DNA of 64,000 nucleotides from Symsagittifera roscoffensis (Eukaryota > Xenacoelomorpha > Acoela > Convolutidae): assembly GCF_963678635.1 (NCBI RefSeq), contig NC_087066.1:2141745-2205744 (forward strand), in the 5' to 3' direction. Numbering within the stretch: position 1 is the first letter of the stretch; each line of letters begins with the position of its first letter. The translations under genes and the position numbers were made by a program. The notes under the pieces were generated by a model. It did not search any database, was not told where the DNA came from, and was given only the letters and a program-made list of their open reading frames with translations. Positions 32,065-44,025 of this stretch are shown piece after piece.

Positions 32065-32941
32065 CCTCGGTGACTTCTACAGCGGCTTTGGTTTGCGTTA
32101 ATTTTTGGTTGCTACTTCTATTTTTGCTCGAAAACTGGACTTTTGATTGACCTTTTTTTGAAAGGTAACTTGATCACTTCAATTTGGGCAATACCAGGTA
32201 GGCGTTGATTCTTCTTAAAATCGTACTTGCAAGTGCTTAGGTCTCTGATAAAACAATGCAGAAGGGCGTCGTAGATGACACATAATTAAAAACACCATTG
32301 AACATTGTGCATGGCTCTCTATGTTTAGAATTGCTGGGCATGATTTTACTGGTTTGGTAACAATCTAAGAAAAAATTGTAAGTAATCTTTGAAGGCGATA
32401 TTACTGGACCATGTATATATGCGAACTCGACGAGTAATTTAATGAATGACGAAGATCTCCAGTTACATTCTTTGCATCTCAATTGAAAACAATTACATGT
32501 CACTTTGAGAAGGTCTAGAGCTCAAAATTTGAATATGTTGCCAGAAGCCAGGAGAACACTGCCAAACACTTTGACGTCAGCGACTAACTAAGTTTAATGA
32601 AATGAACATTTTATTTGTTTATAAATACTTTTGTTTTTTGTGTGAACATATCTGTTTATGCAGTTAGTTTTTATCAGAGTTAAAACGTGTGTTTTGATTT
32701 TGAAGATATATTAGATTTACTTTTTCAGCTGCACCATTCAAAATTAACCAACTTGTCTATGCGAACACATAATCAGCAGACGAACCAAAATTACACTTTT
32801 AGTAAAATTGGTTACTGTTAAAATAATTGCAACTGTTAACTGTATATTCTGTGCCCTTTGATTGGATCAAAAGAGAAAAGAGGGAGAGAACAAAAACAGT
32901 TGAAAAGAGTGACCCGACTGACCATAAAAGGAAAGAGAGAG
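32065..32941. other. Region upstream of the cadherin-like gene
   Basis: AT-rich with no coding frame I can support. It should hold the promoter and 5' UTR of the gene starting at 32942; I see no certain TATA box or transcription start. Confidence 0.5.
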
Positions 32942-32993
32942 ATGCAGTGGGCGTGGCTGCTTCTCGCCCTACTGGCCCTGCTTCCTCAGTCGG
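32942..32993 (+). CDS. Cadherin-repeat gene, exon 1 (signal peptide)
   Basis: First of eleven exons whose phases fit together without conflict (2082 bases, 694 codons, 3' end not seen). The ATG at 32942 opens a 17-residue hydrophobic leader (MQWAWLLLALLALLPQS), a clear signal peptide. The donor CGG|GTGAGT follows at 32994, exon ending in phase 1. Taken together the exons encode about five and a half divergent cadherin-like repeats, with the linker motifs VDDERP (residues 132-137), NLNDQP (254-259), TNDERP (480-485) and ANDITP (584-589) and the IDYE motif (439-442). Such proteins act outside the cell in calcium-dependent adhesion. Two LTR elements and a solo LTR lie in its introns. Confidence 0.85.
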
Positions 32994-33608
32994 GTGAGTG
33001 CACTAGTGGAGCTCCAACTAACACAATCTTTAATCTTTAGAACCCAACCCCACCACCACGCATGAGCTATACTACGGATGATATTTATTAGTTTTGACCC
33101 ATTGGAACAAGTGAAAATTAAAGCAAAAATCAGATACCACAGCCCAAAACACATATGCTTAGGAGCTGATACAAGTATTGATCTCTATAGCACCAAAGAA
33201 AATAAAACACTTCGTGCCGATGATATATATATTCTGGGTTTTCGGCTTTATGAACTTTCCACTCGACTTTTTTTTCCTAAAAGAGCTTTTTCGATAATTT
33301 GCGGTTTCTAGAACCTTATTTGAGGATCCCAATCACATACAGTGTAACAATAAAATGTAGTAGTCGAATATCTCAAAAACCAAAAATGCGAGTTCGATGA
33401 TTTTTCGCAACGTGTTTCACTGTTACAAAAAAGTATGATCAGACAAATAGAACTTTTTACAATAACAAAAACTGAAATTATAGTAAGAGTTAGCATTTAG
33501 ACGGATTGAACAGAGCTTTCAGGTAAGGAGGAAAACTTGCATCATCTCTTTTGCAACGTTAAAAACCCCAGTTTTCAAATCGATGTGTACCAGTGTGTTC
33601 ATAATTAG

Positions 33609-33753
33609 GAAGAGGAGCCGACCCTGTAAACCCTATAACTCCCCCCACCACAGTGTCCATTCCGGAGGACGAGACCCAGCCGGGGGTCTACTCTGTACTG
33701 TACACTGTGGCTGCCTACAACCCCAACGGACTGGACGACCCTCTCGACTGCTC
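33609..33753 (+). CDS. Cadherin-repeat gene, exon 2
   Basis: Follows the acceptor TTCATAATTAG and ends at TGCTC|GTGAGT. Encodes residues 18-66, including VSIPEDETQPGVYSVLYTV, a typical first strand of a cadherin repeat (x-I-x-E-D). The exact acceptor could be shifted by a few codons. Confidence 0.8.
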
Positions 33754-33984
33754 GTGAGTCACACACATTTTATACATGCATACTCCTCTTGTATAGAACA
33801 GATGGGGACCTTGATCGCATATGAGAGGTGGTCTGAATGGCAGAAAACTTCCGACAAACCACAAAGCTTTAAACTGTCCAAGACTCCGATTGAGATTGAG
33901 TTGTCGCAAGCTTTGATTTGCTTGCTCTTTTCTCGAGTTTCTGATCGGCAACTGTGGCTTTCTGTTTGTTATTCGGTGCTTCTT

Positions 33985-34080
33985 TCATGTGAGACCCCTC
34001 CCCCGTCTACATGTGAGACCCCCCTCCCCCTTCCCCACTTTCATGTGAGACCCACCTCCCTCCCCCCCCCCCCCCATTTG
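33985..34080. repeat. C-rich tandem repeat CATGTGAGACCC(C/A)CCTCCC
   Basis: Three copies of a unit of about 30 bases in intron 2, ending in a run of C. It could disturb sequencing and assembly. Confidence 0.85.
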
Positions 34081-34345
34081 ATACAATTTGTAAATCAGGA
34101 GCAACTCATTCTGAAAGCATGAAATAGAAGCTGAAAGATGGAAAATTCAGTGAATGGTGGTTGACATGGATCATGTTTAAACCTTTATCGTTGCACATAA
34201 AATTAAACAGAAGAAACCAAAGGAGTCCTAGCAGTAAAAACAAAAAATCATTGTGATGATCGAAAATTTTTGATCTTTTGTACGAGCAACCTTGTGATTG
34301 TAAAACAGATATTCATGTTTTATGTGTTTGTTGTGTTATGTCTAG

Positions 34346-34477
34346 CATCACGTGTGTTCCTTCGTGTACTGCTGTGTTTGATGTGGTGATGGGGGACAAT
34401 GGCTGCTCCATAGTCAGTGTGGCCCAGGTGGACTATGACCCCACGGGGACCACGAGGACATACGGTGCCACAGTCAC
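34346..34477 (+). CDS. Cadherin-repeat gene, exon 3
   Basis: Acceptor TTATGTCTAG, donor CAC|GTGAGT. Encodes about 43 residues with three Cys and VAQVDYDPTGTTRTYGATVT, which fits the end of a cadherin fold. The GC-rich exon contrasts with its AT-rich introns. Confidence 0.8.
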
Positions 34478-34830
34478 GTGAGTGAACAATTACCAAAGGA
34501 ACTTTTACAGTGTTAAGACACGGAGTCATGACACCAAAGCACACAAAACATCCTATTTATTTTATAAGGTCTCATTACCAAAACAAAATGAAAAAGAACT
34601 TTTTTTTGATATCGAATAGCCAAAAGTAACAAAGTATTAGTGACATCAGAACAATTTCATAAATATTTAATTTTCTTTATTTCATTAGCGTGTTCAAAAA
34701 GTGAACTAATATTGGTGCAGAACTTCTTCTGAATCTCGTCAAAAATTGAAAGGTTCTTTTGTAGTTACACAGGACTTGCCTATAGGCGACAGTTTAATTA
34801 ATTTAGTTGAAATATGCGCTACCAATAAAA

Positions 34831-35041
34831 TGTTCTAAAAATTTAGGTAGTTATGATTAGTATATGTACAATTACTTAGAAGAATAAGAGAAGTAAAATG
34901 AAGTGTGAATTAAAACGTTCTCTTTTAAAGCTAACACCAACTGGCAGTGATCGACCGATGGTCGAATCATGCGAAATGTTGACTGGTATCTAATCAAAAC
35001 CGAAGGTCACAAAGATATGATCACAAAAACAAATCACAACA
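34831..35041 (-). repeat. 3' LTR of the intron-3 gypsy element
   Basis: About 85% similar by eye to the right LTR over most of its length. It is 211 bp against 201 bp because of small indels. Confidence 0.75.
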
Positions 35042-35379
35042 TGTCCCACAGGAAAATTTTCAAAAATACAATTAACTAAAACTAATTCCACATACAACCC
35101 CTTCCTTCTTCAAAGTAGGAATAAAACTTGAAAATTGCACCATAAAAAATAACAAAACTGCAAGCAGTCATGAAATCTACAATTGAAATTTTGGAAAGTA
35201 CAAACGTACAAAAAATGAATTTACAGAATTTACACACATGAAACCTAATTTTAAAAATCTTATCTACAAATTTTTTCAATTTTTATGTACAAAACTATAT
35301 ACACAAATAATGAAACTTAACTAAAATCAAATCTGTAAAAATGCAAAAGCACATAAAATTGATAAAGTCCTGATAGTTT

Positions 35380-36300
35380 TCAATTGAAATTAGAATCAAT
35401 TTCATCTAAACGAATTTTGAGTTCTGAGCCGATTATGAAGGATATTTTGCTGGTATCGTCTGTATCAAAAAATGAGGCATCTGCTGTCAGTTGAGGTGAG
35501 ACTTTAGATCTGGTGGATGAATTTGCAAGTATAACTAGAGCAGATGTTGGCTGGCTCGTCCCAACGGGGTAGACTTTTGCGAAGACCAAGATAGAGTGGT
35601 TTCGGCAACCAAAGTTAGTTTCGAAGGTACATCCACAAGCAGCTTTAGGATGTCTGCAGGTGAGTTAAAAAGGAAAGTTTGCCCTTCGGGAAGTATGTTG
35701 TTTGTCCTATAAAGTGATCACTTCAGTATTCGTGTCTTCAGTTATCGATGTATCTTCTTTCGCCAAAGAATTTGGAAGCGCCCCCAATCCTGCGAGGTCT
35801 GGAGGTCCTTGACTGATAAGCCGCTGAGGAGGGGATTTTTGAGGGGTACTGTCTCAAAGTATCGGGTCATTTTCTGAGCCATCTCTGATCACAGTTTTGG
35901 GAGGGTTGAAATCTAAGGGGTGTCCTGCGGGTCCAGCAAAGTGAGAGGGCGTTAGAGGTATACAATCATCACCTGTAAGGCTTAACTCATGGTTAGGTCC
36001 TGACCCGAATTCCATGTTATTATTCGATACTTCATCGGAATAATCCTCAATTAATATATCCGATAACTTTAAATTTAAAGATGAATAGGAACCTGAGGTG
36101 TTTTGCGGGTTCGTGCAACACTGCCAGATCGGTCGTCGGCCAGTGAGTTCGAGCAGATGTGTCCAACCTTGAAAATCCCTGCCTTAGTTTAGTCTGATCT
36201 TTCCCGATGGTTTTTTTTGGTGGTGACACTTTTCTTTTCCGTGCTAAAATCGAAGATAATGTTAAGTTATACCCAATTTGTGGAGAGTTCACAACAATTT
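35380..36300 (-). pseudogene. C-terminal tail of the intron-3 gypsy pol
   Basis: Minus-strand pieces (36047-36292 with ARKRKVSPPKK, and 35380-35589) are basic and Ser/Pro-rich, like the tail of the 44 kb element. The terminal stop at 35380 precedes the 3' LTR by about 340 bp of AT-rich DNA. Confidence 0.5.
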
Positions 36301-37099
36301 TCTTGGGGCCGGGAAGCAGTTTTTCTTTGAACGCTAGTTCATATTTACGGAGACTGTGGCCATTATTGAGCGTGCTCGTGTGATTAGAAGATTAATGACG
36401 TTTTCTTTTACCACTATAAAATAGGGTTTCCCGTTTTTTCTGTTAGCAGCACTTCTATAATTTTTAGCTACAGAAGATGGTTTCTTCGTGGGTCTGCCTT
36501 CTTACTTTACTCGGTCTATGTGGTTCCATCAGGGAAGTTGTTGGGTGTGCAAGCACTAAAGCCAGGTTGCCCTCTGAATCAGTTTGTGTCTCAGAGTCGG
36601 CATCCAAAAGGCCGTCTTCTGTCCCATCATGCAAATCGCATTTTCTTGCCCGTTGGTCAGATAAGATAGACTTTCTTTTATCTAAACGGTTACCAAAAAA
36701 ATCAATTTTTTCCGTTTTGTATCGGCAGTTTTATTAAAAGTTTTCTCGAAAAGTTTTCAACCGATTGAATGTTGTTTTGTAATTCTGAGGTTCCAAATGA
36801 CTTTTTCGATCGAAGAAGTTAAAGAAGATTTTTTTATTCTAATGACATGGCCAATGTTTTAGACATGACAGTGTATACAAATCTTTCAACCAACCGATCA
36901 GATCTATGGTCTTCAACTGTATAGTAAATGATTTCCATGTAGAATTTTTCACAAAACGATTTAAAATCGTGAGATTAAAATTAAGCTCTATGGTCGAATC
37001 TTATTTTTCTGGAATTTTTGTGAAAATGACAGTAATCGTTTAAAAAGTTTATGACTGAATTTAAATGGTGTTGTTTACTACTTTCGCCGACGGAAACAT

Positions 37100-40045
37100 T
37101 GTGAAACAATCAAGGCAGAGAAGTATGTAATTTTTGGTCCCCAAAAAGCGTCCAATGGTCGTGCAAAGTCCGAATATATTTCCTCATTGGCGAACAAAAA
37201 CGTGGTAAGCTTTCCGCATGCTCCGTACCGAGTAAAATTTTGAGATTCTTACGGGCTTTCAGGCACCGGTTACATGCTTCCCGTGAGGATATATCTCGCA
37301 GAAAAGATGAGGCCATCAAACTTATTCAGCTAAATTTTTCATTCCAAATTAGCCTGCATGCGTCTCATGTAAAATGGAGCTGAACGTTCCCCGAATGTCT
37401 GCTGGCACAACTAATTTGTTGTCGAAGAACAGTAGGTCGATTTTCACGTGGATGTTTTTCTTCTAATTCTTTTTGTAGCTTCTGCGTATACCCATTGGTC
37501 GTCCGTTTCTGTTGGTGTTGATCAAGTTCTATTTTATTTTGTCAATTTTCGTCCCTATCTGTAGCAGTTTTTTTAACAGTGTTCTTCCGAGAAAATAGGG
37601 GTATTGGGTAACTTCAAATCCGTCTTATATCTCTTCAGGAGGTTTACATGATCGTCAGAGGGATGTTCGTCCCTGAACTTTAAAGATATGTTGTGCTCTT
37701 CCGGAATAATAACTAATGGGCCGGTAATTTTATCCGAACTATCTGTACCGGTGGTATTCTTTTTCTGGTTAAGTGAAAGATCGTTTTGCATTATAAGGTA
37801 TGAAAAGACCTTGTCCGTGAACCTAAATGCTTCTTAAATTGAACTTAGATTTGTCTAAAGTTAAGCACTTTGAAGAACAATTTTCTGCTCTGATATCGGA
37901 AATTTTGCAATTTTTATCGATTGAGCAATAGAAGAGATGATAGCGGAATTATTTTCAAGATTGATTTCTGCTAATGAGCTACTTATAAAAACTTGACCAA
38001 TCAGATTACTTGAATTTTCAACTCCTGGTGGGATACTACTATTAACGAATGTATTTGTGTTTACAGAGTTTATATTTACACTGTTAAAGTGGTCTCCATT
38101 AGATAAAATTTTCCAAAATTTGTCGAATGAAGCGACTACAAATTCTTTGTCGTAATTTAAAAGGTGGTAAGGTTTTGCCGGAAGGTAATCTAGATGAAAG
38201 GTCGGTAAAACCCCTGTCTTTGCCTGGTATATGTGAAATTTTAAAATTAAAGTGTAACAATCTGTTTACTCAAGGTTAAGTCTGCTATGCATTGTTTTCT
38301 TAGTATGATTGGCTGAAAGGGCCGAAACTACGGCGTTATGATTTTTCACGATTTCGAATTCAGCGCCAAAGAGGTAATTTTTTCTGAGGTCCACACTACA
38401 CCCAACAATTCAACTTAATTTGCCTAAAACTTCATTTCCTGCTTGTTCAGAAATGTTGAGGCGTTTGCATTTGTTTTCGACCGCCCCCTTTTAATTGTTC
38501 TAAAGTTGCGCCCAAGCCTTTATGATTAGCGTGGAATTTCAGTTTCGTTTTTATCTTAGATGTCAAAATGGCAGTTTTCTGTCTTATTTTACAATTTCTG
38601 CCTTCAGTTTCTCAAAAGATATCAAATGGATTTTATCCCATTTGTAGACCCTTTTCTTGTTTAATAGGGAGTGAAGGGGGAGCTCAAAGTCGATAAGTTT
38701 GAGACATAATTTACATACTGCCTTATTGATTCGAAGGAGGATTGTAATTCAGAGATAAACTTTGGGGGTTGGAAGGTTCTTGATAGCGTCTGTTTTGCCG
38801 ACTAACGGTCGTACTCCATCTCTAGAGATATTAAAACCTATCCATTCATTTTTTTGAAAGAAAGCGTCATTTCCCTATTTCACCGCCATATTGTTGTTGT
38901 CTAGATTTATCAGATTTCTATTTACAATTGCTTTGTGTTCGTCTAAAGATCCCTTCGACGCAACCAAGATGTCGTCAAAATATTTATTAGTACACGATAT
39001 ATTCTTTAAAATTGAGTCCCTGGCTCGTTCAAATTCTTTAGGCAAATCCTTCAGTCCATCAAAACCGGTTAAAAACCGATACGATCTCGTTGTTTTGTCA
39101 CTCACTATGCTGAAGTTACACTGCTTGCTCATTATTCCAAACAAATTGAGTTAGCTGTAGGCGTTTTCAAGTCCAAGCTACTAAACCAGACCTGTACAGT
39201 AGCAGTTTCCAAAAGTTGGATAGCAACGTTGTCGATTAACTCATAAATCTTGGGCATTTGATATGTTTCTTTTTTTCAAAAAAAACCTAGAGTTTAGCAA
39301 TTTAGAATCAAATGCCAACTTGATCGAGCTGTTTTTCTTCTAGGTTATTACAATCGGGCTAATAAATTAATCTTTGTCACAAATTTCAAATTTTATAGTG
39401 CGACCACATGTCTCCATTCTTCATAACTCTTCGTTTACGCCCGCGAGTAAGTGTAAAAAAATTTGCCTGAATTGGTTTAAGCGGGGAATTGAAGCGTGTT
39501 ACCTTGCAGTCATTCGAAACTCTCCACACTCGAATGAATAAATCTTTAAAGTTGTTAAAAACTGGGTCGGTTGAATAAGAAAAATGATTCTGCTTAATGT
39601 CTTTTGGTGGTTGGCTGAGGGCATATCTCCTGTTTCACTTCGATAACTAATTTTGGTAGGTTATCATTCCCCATTATGTTACGTTCATAAATCTTTAGAG
39701 TTGTTATAAACTTGGTCGGTTGAAACAGAAAGTTGAATCTGCTTAATGTCAATTGGTGGTGGGCTGAGAGCATATCTCCTGTTTCACTTCGATAACTAAT
39801 TTTGGTAGGTTATCATTCACCATTATGTTACGTTCATGTCCTCCTGTGATGGAAAACGGCCTTTTTTCACAAAGTAACCCAATGGATTGGGTCTTGATGA
39901 TAACTTTCTCCAGGATTTTGATTTTACCTCGTCTGTGAAGCTACAAAATTTTCAGGTTAGTGTATCTTAGCTTAGATTCATGAAGGACATTTTGTTTGAT
40001 AAAGCCGACTGGGCTCGCCGAATCTACAGAAAAACTCATTATTAG
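37100..40045 (-). pseudogene. Pol of the intron-3 gypsy element (protease, RT, integrase remnants)
   Basis: The protease core VDSASPVGFI is at about 40025-39995. RT is clear at 38875-39144: FLTGFDGLKDLPKEFERA and then the catalytic YFDD with ILVASKGSLDEH, matching the 44 kb element (FYGLTDMPKEFQKAM, FLDDILIVSKGSVEDH). The linker is at 37573-37791. The integrase zinc region is at 37110-37319 (SSREACNRCLKARKN). Stops and shifts are frequent. Confidence 0.8.
39541..39838. repeat. Tandem duplication of about 149 bp inside the intron-3 element
   Basis: AATCTTTA(A/G)AGTTGTTA(A/T)AAACT.GGTCGGTTGAA... to ATTATGTTACGTTCAT occurs twice in a row (from about 39540 and 39690), nearly identical. It lies in the protease/RT part. 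Confidence 0.85.
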
Positions 40046-40129
40046 AATCATCTTCCATCCCAATCCTATATTCTAGAGTTTCAAGCGCGCTCTAACACCC
40101 AACGCCAAAAAATCATCATCGTAGCTCTG

Positions 40130-41219
40130 ACCGTTCTCATTCCAGACGTGCATTACTCTGATTTTCGCTGCGGGAATTCTCTGGCGGGATGTAAGTACAT
40201 TTCTTGGTATTTACATGATTATCCTTTACAAAATTTACAGATGGTCCTTTGTTGCGGGACTTACAAAGTGTAGCGAAATTTCCTCTATAGTTACAATTTT
40301 TACACATGATGTCCTTCACTGGTCATACGTTCAGATGTCCTTTCGTAAAAGAGTCCTATATTTCATGCAAGAGTTGCTTCTTTCTATGTTGAGGCTCGGT
40401 TCTTTTTTGATCTAACAATGTACACTAAAAGTTTCAAAATTCGAAGGATTGGTCATAGATCTCACCATGTTCTTCAATTTCTGGTGGTTAAAATAGCTTT
40501 TTGTCACTTAGAGCTTGATTTAGGGCTTCTGAAGGGCTAACGATGACTAATGAGAAGTTTTCGTTGGGTTTCCGTATTCTTCAATTTGCAAATGAAGATA
40601 TCCCTAATCCATTCGGCTTCATCGGTCTCCCTTATTTTACATATACTCATCAAGTCTGTTAGAACGCCCCGAAATTGTTCAAGTGACTCCCGATCCTTTA
40701 TTTTGCGGTTTAACAATTTGTACCTTTTGAAGGTTGTATTGGGAGGCTTATCAAGGGCGGTGTCTAGTAGATTCCAAAATTTTGTAATTGAAATGGCTAA
40801 AATATTTACCTAAGGGTTTTTTGAGCGAAAACCTTTTTTCTTTCACTGCCGAGTGCTAAAAACAGAGTCGAGCGTAGCTTCTTGTCGGCATTTGCTCGTC
40901 TCAACCCATTGAAATTTTTCTTTTCTTCGTTGATCCGCTTTTCTTGGGCGGCTTGTTATATTGTCACAGCGTTCTTGCTCTTCGTTTCTCTACTGGCTCT
41001 GTCTGTGTCCAATTCGCTTCTTGTGGGTCGTTCCAGACTTGTAATTTGCGTTTCTGGTACCTCCGGTCTGTTAAAACTATCAATGTCCAGATGTTCTTTA
41101 GTAATTATCGCCAATTGAAATTGATTGCTCCACTGGTCCAGGAATGTGGTGGCACTAAAGAACGATTCGGCCAGAATGAGGGGAATTCACGCACGTTCAA
41201 TTCATTTGATTGCGCCATT
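40130..41219 (-). pseudogene. Gag of the intron-3 gypsy element
   Basis: The start MAQSNELNV and the following SFWPNRSLVPPHSW and INFNWR parallel the Gag of the 44 kb element (VFWHKPTADSPCSW and QFNLAI). At 40137-40319 an open piece carries the Cys-rich nucleocapsid part (CKNCNYRGNFATLC). Many stops intervene. Confidence 0.7.
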
Positions 41220-41225
41220 TTAAAT

Positions 41226-41426
41226 TGTTCTAATAGTCTAGGTAGTTATGTTCAGTATATGTACAATTACTCAAAAGAATAAAAGAAGTGTGAATTCAAA
41301 CGTTCCAGTCTAAACCTAACACCAACTGGCAGTGATCGACCGATGGTCGAATCATGCGAAGTGTTGACTGGTATCTAATCAATACCGAAGGTCATAATGA
41401 CAAAATCATAAAAACAAATCACAGCA
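41226..41426 (-). repeat. 5' LTR of the intron-3 gypsy element
   Basis: Followed on the minus strand by ATTTAAAATGGCGCAATC, in which TGGCGCA is the probable primer site and overlaps a gag ATG, as in the 44 kb element. Confidence 0.75.
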
Positions 41427-41643
41427 ACAAATCACCAAGGTTCTCTTGTAGGTACGCAGGACTTGACTATAGGTGCTTGTTAATTGAGATGAAATATGCT
41501 CAAAAATCAATTAAGCCCAACTAAATTACTCTCTCAAACAATAAATTTGGTGTCTCTGATAAGTTTTTGGATTTTTGGCTGGTTCCATAAGTATCCGAAC
41601 CCAAAAAGTTTAAAATGAATGCTGGTTTATTTTTAAATGAAAG

Positions 41644-41858
41644 ACTCACAGACCCAACTACTACTGAGTCGACAACACTGACTGCCTTCGACATCTCCTT
41701 CACGGACGTGGACGACGAGAGGCCATACTTCACCAAAGATGAGGTCACACAGACCATCGATGACGGGACCACAGCTGGGGCCACAGTGTACTCTGTACTG
41801 GTAGCTGATGTGGAGGATCCAGACGCAGTCACCGGTTCCCTACTCTACTGGCTCGAAG
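41644..41858 (+). CDS. Cadherin-repeat gene, exon 4
   Basis: Encodes residues 110-181, joining to exon 3 in frame if the acceptor is AAATGAAAG at 41643; the more usual-looking CACAG at 41651 would break the frame. Contains FDISFTDVDDERPYF, the DxNDxxP-type end of a repeat, and TIDDGTTAGATVYSVLVADVEDPD, the start of the next. Donor CGAAG|GTACAG. Confidence 0.85.
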
Positions 41859-42061
41859 GTACAGTTTGGATATGGTTAATAAACCCAGGGACAGAAAAAC
41901 GGCTTCAGGGAAGGTATTGAAAAATCATACACATTGTAAACACAATGTTTCTGTTTTTGTGCGTGTCATTACTTCCCTCCTCATCACTATTTTGAGTTGT
42001 ATATTTGTACTTTCCATCAATTATTGTGTCGTTTACTTTTCTATCTTCATTGTGCGATTAG

Positions 42062-42159
42062 GTGCTGATGCGAAGTACTTCAAACTGAGTGCAGACCAGG
42101 TGTTAGTGGGCTCAGCTGGTCCCAATATCCTCACTGCTGTCACCATGGACTACGACGAG
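42062..42159 (+). CDS. Cadherin-repeat gene, exon 5
   Basis: Acceptor GTGCGATTAG, donor GACGAG|GTAAGAG (strong consensus), phase 1 to 0. Encodes ADAKYFKLSADQVLVGS...VTMDYDE, matching the F-x-L and (L/M)DYE motifs of a cadherin repeat. Confidence 0.9.
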
Positions 42160-42224
42160 GTAAGAGAGAGGGGTGTTTCTAAAAACTATGTAGATTAAAC
42201 TTAGATCAATTTTACTATAGAAAA

Positions 42225-42430
42225 AATACGAAGACGAAGTAGAGAAGATGAATATTGATTTGAATCAAATTAAAATCGATTTCAATTGATCTTAAATCCC
42301 GGCTAAAAAAAACGATTAAAATCGATCTTAAATCGTTTTAGACCCCTTTTTCCGGTCTTAAATCGTTTTTATTTTAGGCGGGTTAAAACGAAAAAAAAAA
42401 CCGATTTGAATCGATTTTTTATTCGATTTT
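42225..42430. repeat. AT-rich stretch with repeated AAATCGATTT / AAATCG words
   Basis: The words AATCGAT, TTAAATCG and AAACGATT recur about ten times in both orientations, giving a locally self-complementary region in intron 5. Confidence 0.6.
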
Positions 42431-43074
42431 CATCAGCTTCGAATTTGCATTGCATTATTTATTGCCCATCGTTTTAAAATATACATCCATAGCGTACAGT
42501 AACTTAATAAACAGACCAAATTGTTTTCAAAATATCAATAACATTTTATGATTTCCTTACATATTATCAGTTCATGATTCATTTCATAAGTTTTTAGATT
42601 CACATTTTTGTAACATTTAATCGCCTTTTCTTGAAACCAAAAATAGATTTTTTTCCAATTTCTTGATTTGCTACCTAGATTTTTGCCCAGAAACTGATTT
42701 ACAATGATGATTTTTTAAATTTCAATGCTCAAGTTGCTTTGCAGTTTCAGTTTTATTTTGTTGCATTTAATTTTTCCATGCTATTGCTGCCGCATAGACC
42801 TTGAAAGGCAGTCGGAACATTCAGGGCTTTGCCCTGATACGAGCAGTCTTGTTCTATTGCGACACACTGAAAAAAAAATTAGAAGCTTTTTATCATGAAA
42901 GGAACTGAAGTTTGAAAGCATGAGAGCAGACAATACGTAAATTCATGACAAAAACACAAAATCTGTTTTGAAGACTTGAGACAATTGCTTATTTTGTCAA
43001 CAAGCACTAAAGGATAAAAAAAATTTCTTTGCGAACATCCAACTAGTTTGGTAGCACAACACTTAGAGCTCAGC
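42431..43074. other. AT-rich intron 5 sequence
   Basis: No gene or clear repeat seen. Confidence 0.5.
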
Positions 43075-43250
43075 TGGACATTCTGGGTCTATTTGCCTCT
43101 TTTGAACCTTTCTGGTCATTAAAGAAATGAATCAAAAGTTCCGATAAAAAATACTTATCCTATTGGACATTCTGGGTCTATTCGCCTCTTTTGAAGCTTT
43201 CTGGTCATTAAAGAAGTGATTTAAAATTTTCAATAAAAAAATACTTATCC
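43075..43250. repeat. Tandem duplication, unit about 86 bp
   Basis: TGGACATTCTGGGTCTATT(T/C)GCCTCTTTTGAA.CTTTCTGGTCATTAAAGAA...AAAATACTTATCC occurs twice in direct succession. Confidence 0.9.
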
Positions 43251-43674
43251 CACAATTTTCATATATGAAAATTATAAGATTTGATGACAAACACAGATTT
43301 GATGTAAAAAGTTTTAATCTCTTTTTGGTTGCAATTTTGCTTTTGTGCTCAAATATAAATTTTGCCTGCAAAATTAGACTTATGTGTTTATGACATAATC
43401 CGGGATAAGTTTTTCACCCACAAAATTCAAAAATCACAAAAAAGATGTTTTTTTTGTAAACACACTTATTAATTTTTGTTTCATTTGCTAAGGAAAAAAA
43501 TTGTAAAAAAAACAACTATCTAGCTAAATACAAAAGTTCAATTTTTGGTATATAGTTCTATGGGAAAATAATTAAAATAACTTTCATGGCTAAATTCACC
43601 AGATGCAGTTTATCTGCGTGGTAACTGCCTGTTACACTCTGGGTTTTCTTAGGACAAAAAACCCTCGGTAAGTG

Positions 43675-43924
43675 TTCCGGTTGAAACACAAAATTTCGAA
43701 ACGTTTTTTTTTATTTATGGAAAAAAATGCTTGTCATACAATTTCAGAGTATGGAAAAATGTTACCATACAATTTCATGGTAATGAAAAAATGTTTATCA
43801 TACAATTTTGGGGATAAAAAATCTCCTTTTGCTCTATGAAATTGTATGAAAGAGCATGATAAGCATTTTTTTCATAAATGAAAAATAAATAAAAAGCATT
43901 TTTGTCAACCTGGGCTGTTTAGTA
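43675..43924. repeat. Palindromic CATACAATT repeat (MITE-like, both arms visible)
   Basis: The left arm (TTATTTATGGAAAAAAATGCTTGTCATACAATTTC) and the right arm (GAAATTGTATG, ATGATAAGCATTTTTTTCAT, AAGCATTTTTGTCAACCTGGG) are inverted copies. Ends like GTTGAC/GTCAAC recur at 13493, 26195, 61421 and 62347. No coding capacity. Confidence 0.7.
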
Positions 43925-44025
43925 AACGATTGCAATTTACAGCTAAAAACTCACACTGGAAACAAAATTTTTCAAAAATATGTAGTTTGTAAGATATTTC
44001 CAACCAAAACTTAGAAAGCACTCAG

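Larger units (their letters stand above)
34831..41426 (-). mobile_element. Decayed Ty3/gypsy retrotransposon in intron 3 (antisense)
   Basis: Two LTR-like ends of about 200 bp (34831-35041 and 41226-41426) enclose gag and pol remnants read on the minus strand. They start TG(T/C)TGTGATTTG and end TTAGAACA on the minus strand and share ACCAACTGGCAGTGATCG and CGATGGTCGAATCATGCGAA. The gag start ATGGCGCAATC lies at about 41217. The coding remains resemble the element at 44026-51170 throughout. The element lies in reverse in intron 3 of the cadherin-repeat gene. Confidence 0.85.
34752..41501. repeat. 65-bp duplication flanking an intronic gypsy element
   Basis: GGTTCT.TTGTAG.TAC.CAGGACTTG.CTATAGG...AATATGC occurs at 34752-34817 and again at 41439-41501, just outside both LTRs of the element at 34831-41426. 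This is far longer than a 4-6 bp target duplication. Confidence 0.75.

Noticed and set aside
41652-41858. Acceptor CACAG at 41651 for exon 4
   Set aside because: It looks better than AAATGAAAG but breaks the frame with exon 3; it would be right only if an unseen exon lies in intron 3.
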